DNA of 64,000 bases from Methanospirillum stamsii (GTDB taxonomy: Archaea; Halobacteriota; Methanomicrobia; Methanomicrobiales; Methanospirillaceae): the NCBI RefSeq assembly GCF_003173335.1, contig NZ_QGMZ01000044.1, positions 1 to 64,000 on the forward strand. Reading direction: 5' to 3'. Positions within the stretch are counted from its first letter, which is position 1. The number at the start of each line of letters is the position of its first letter. The position numbers and the translations under genes were made by a program. Below the pieces are notes generated by a model. It searched no databases, had not been told where the DNA came from, and was given only the letters and a program-made list of their open reading frames with translations. Below, in pieces: positions 63,940 through 64,000 of this stretch.

Positions 63940-64000
63940 AACTCTTCGACCTCGACAATCTCAAGAGGGACATCACGAAGAGCCTTTCCGATGGTAGAAA
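63936..64000 (-). CDS. 3' end of a cut-off gene
   Basis: The last codons of a minus-strand gene running off the right edge: STIGKALRDVPLEIVEVEEL then TGA. Too short to name. Cotranslated with the PfkB-family kinase. Confidence 0.6.
   Translation of the reverse strand, partial: STIGKALRDVPLEIVEVEEL

Overview
The window is from a methanogenic euryarchaeon, most likely of the order Methanomicrobiales and probably close to Methanospirillum. This placement is inferred from gene content. The RNA polymerase B and A subunits are split (B''/B', A'/A''). The F420-dependent enzymes (F420H2:NADP oxidoreductase, an FrhB-type subunit) and a formate transporter are those of a methanogen. Cys-tRNA is made by the SepCysS route. 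Ribosome-binding sites are of the GGAGG/GGTGAT type, promoters have archaeal TATA boxes, and the tRNA genes do not encode CCA.

Region by region. 0-5 kb: a secreted protein, then a polar amino-acid ABC transporter (two permeases, one ATPase) with two divergently placed, paralogous binding lipoproteins. 5-10 kb: a drug/metabolite-type exporter with a histidine-rich tail, a one-chain nitrilase/agmatine-deiminase fusion, MscL, NIF3-like and SWIM proteins. 10-13.5 kb: alaS and a membrane-anchored ArsR-type regulator. 13.5-19.5 kb: nitrogen assimilation, with glnA divergent from a four-gene glutamate synthase operon (amidotransferase, ferredoxin-FMN core, GXGXG domain, FrhB-like F420 subunit). 19.5-27.6 kb: surface proteins, ferritin, fno, a diverged PII-like protein, gdhA with nested palindromes at its start, and an orphan nuclease-like protein. 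27.9-37.1 kb: tRNA-Lys, rpoH-rpoB2-rpoB1-rpoA1-rpoA2-rpl30e-nusA. RpoA'' carries an unusual N-terminal extension of about 315 residues with an internal duplication. 37-45.4 kb: tRNA-Arg, DUF473 and PAC2 proteins, then a partner-switching set (RsbU-type phosphatase, STAS, RsbW-type kinase) enclosing a metallo-beta-lactamase protein with a degenerate kinase-like tail. 45.5-51.9 kb: duplicated chagasin-like inhibitors, two archaeal DUF proteins, thiI convergent with SepCysS, a 60-residue partner candidate, and a TPR-Ltp surface protein.

52-57.6 kb is the accessory part: a 163-bp MITE-like element followed by a dense set of toxin-antitoxin genes. These are MNT nucleotidyltransferases with HEPN partners plus RelE/ParE modules. 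Many are interrupted by stops, frameshifts or truncation, but one complete MNT-HEPN pair and one HI0073/HI0074-type pair remain. 57.8-64 kb returns to chromosomal genes: a secreted protein of ten cysteine-rich galaxin-like repeats, a HerA-type ATPase, a formate/nitrite-family transporter, a DUF2070 membrane protein and a PfkB-family kinase.

The most interesting candidates are the RpoA'' extension, the partner-switching/metallo-beta-lactamase locus in an organism without sigma factors, the decaying MNT-HEPN array, the agmatine-to-putrescine fusion enzyme, and the small protein encoded just upstream of SepCysS.
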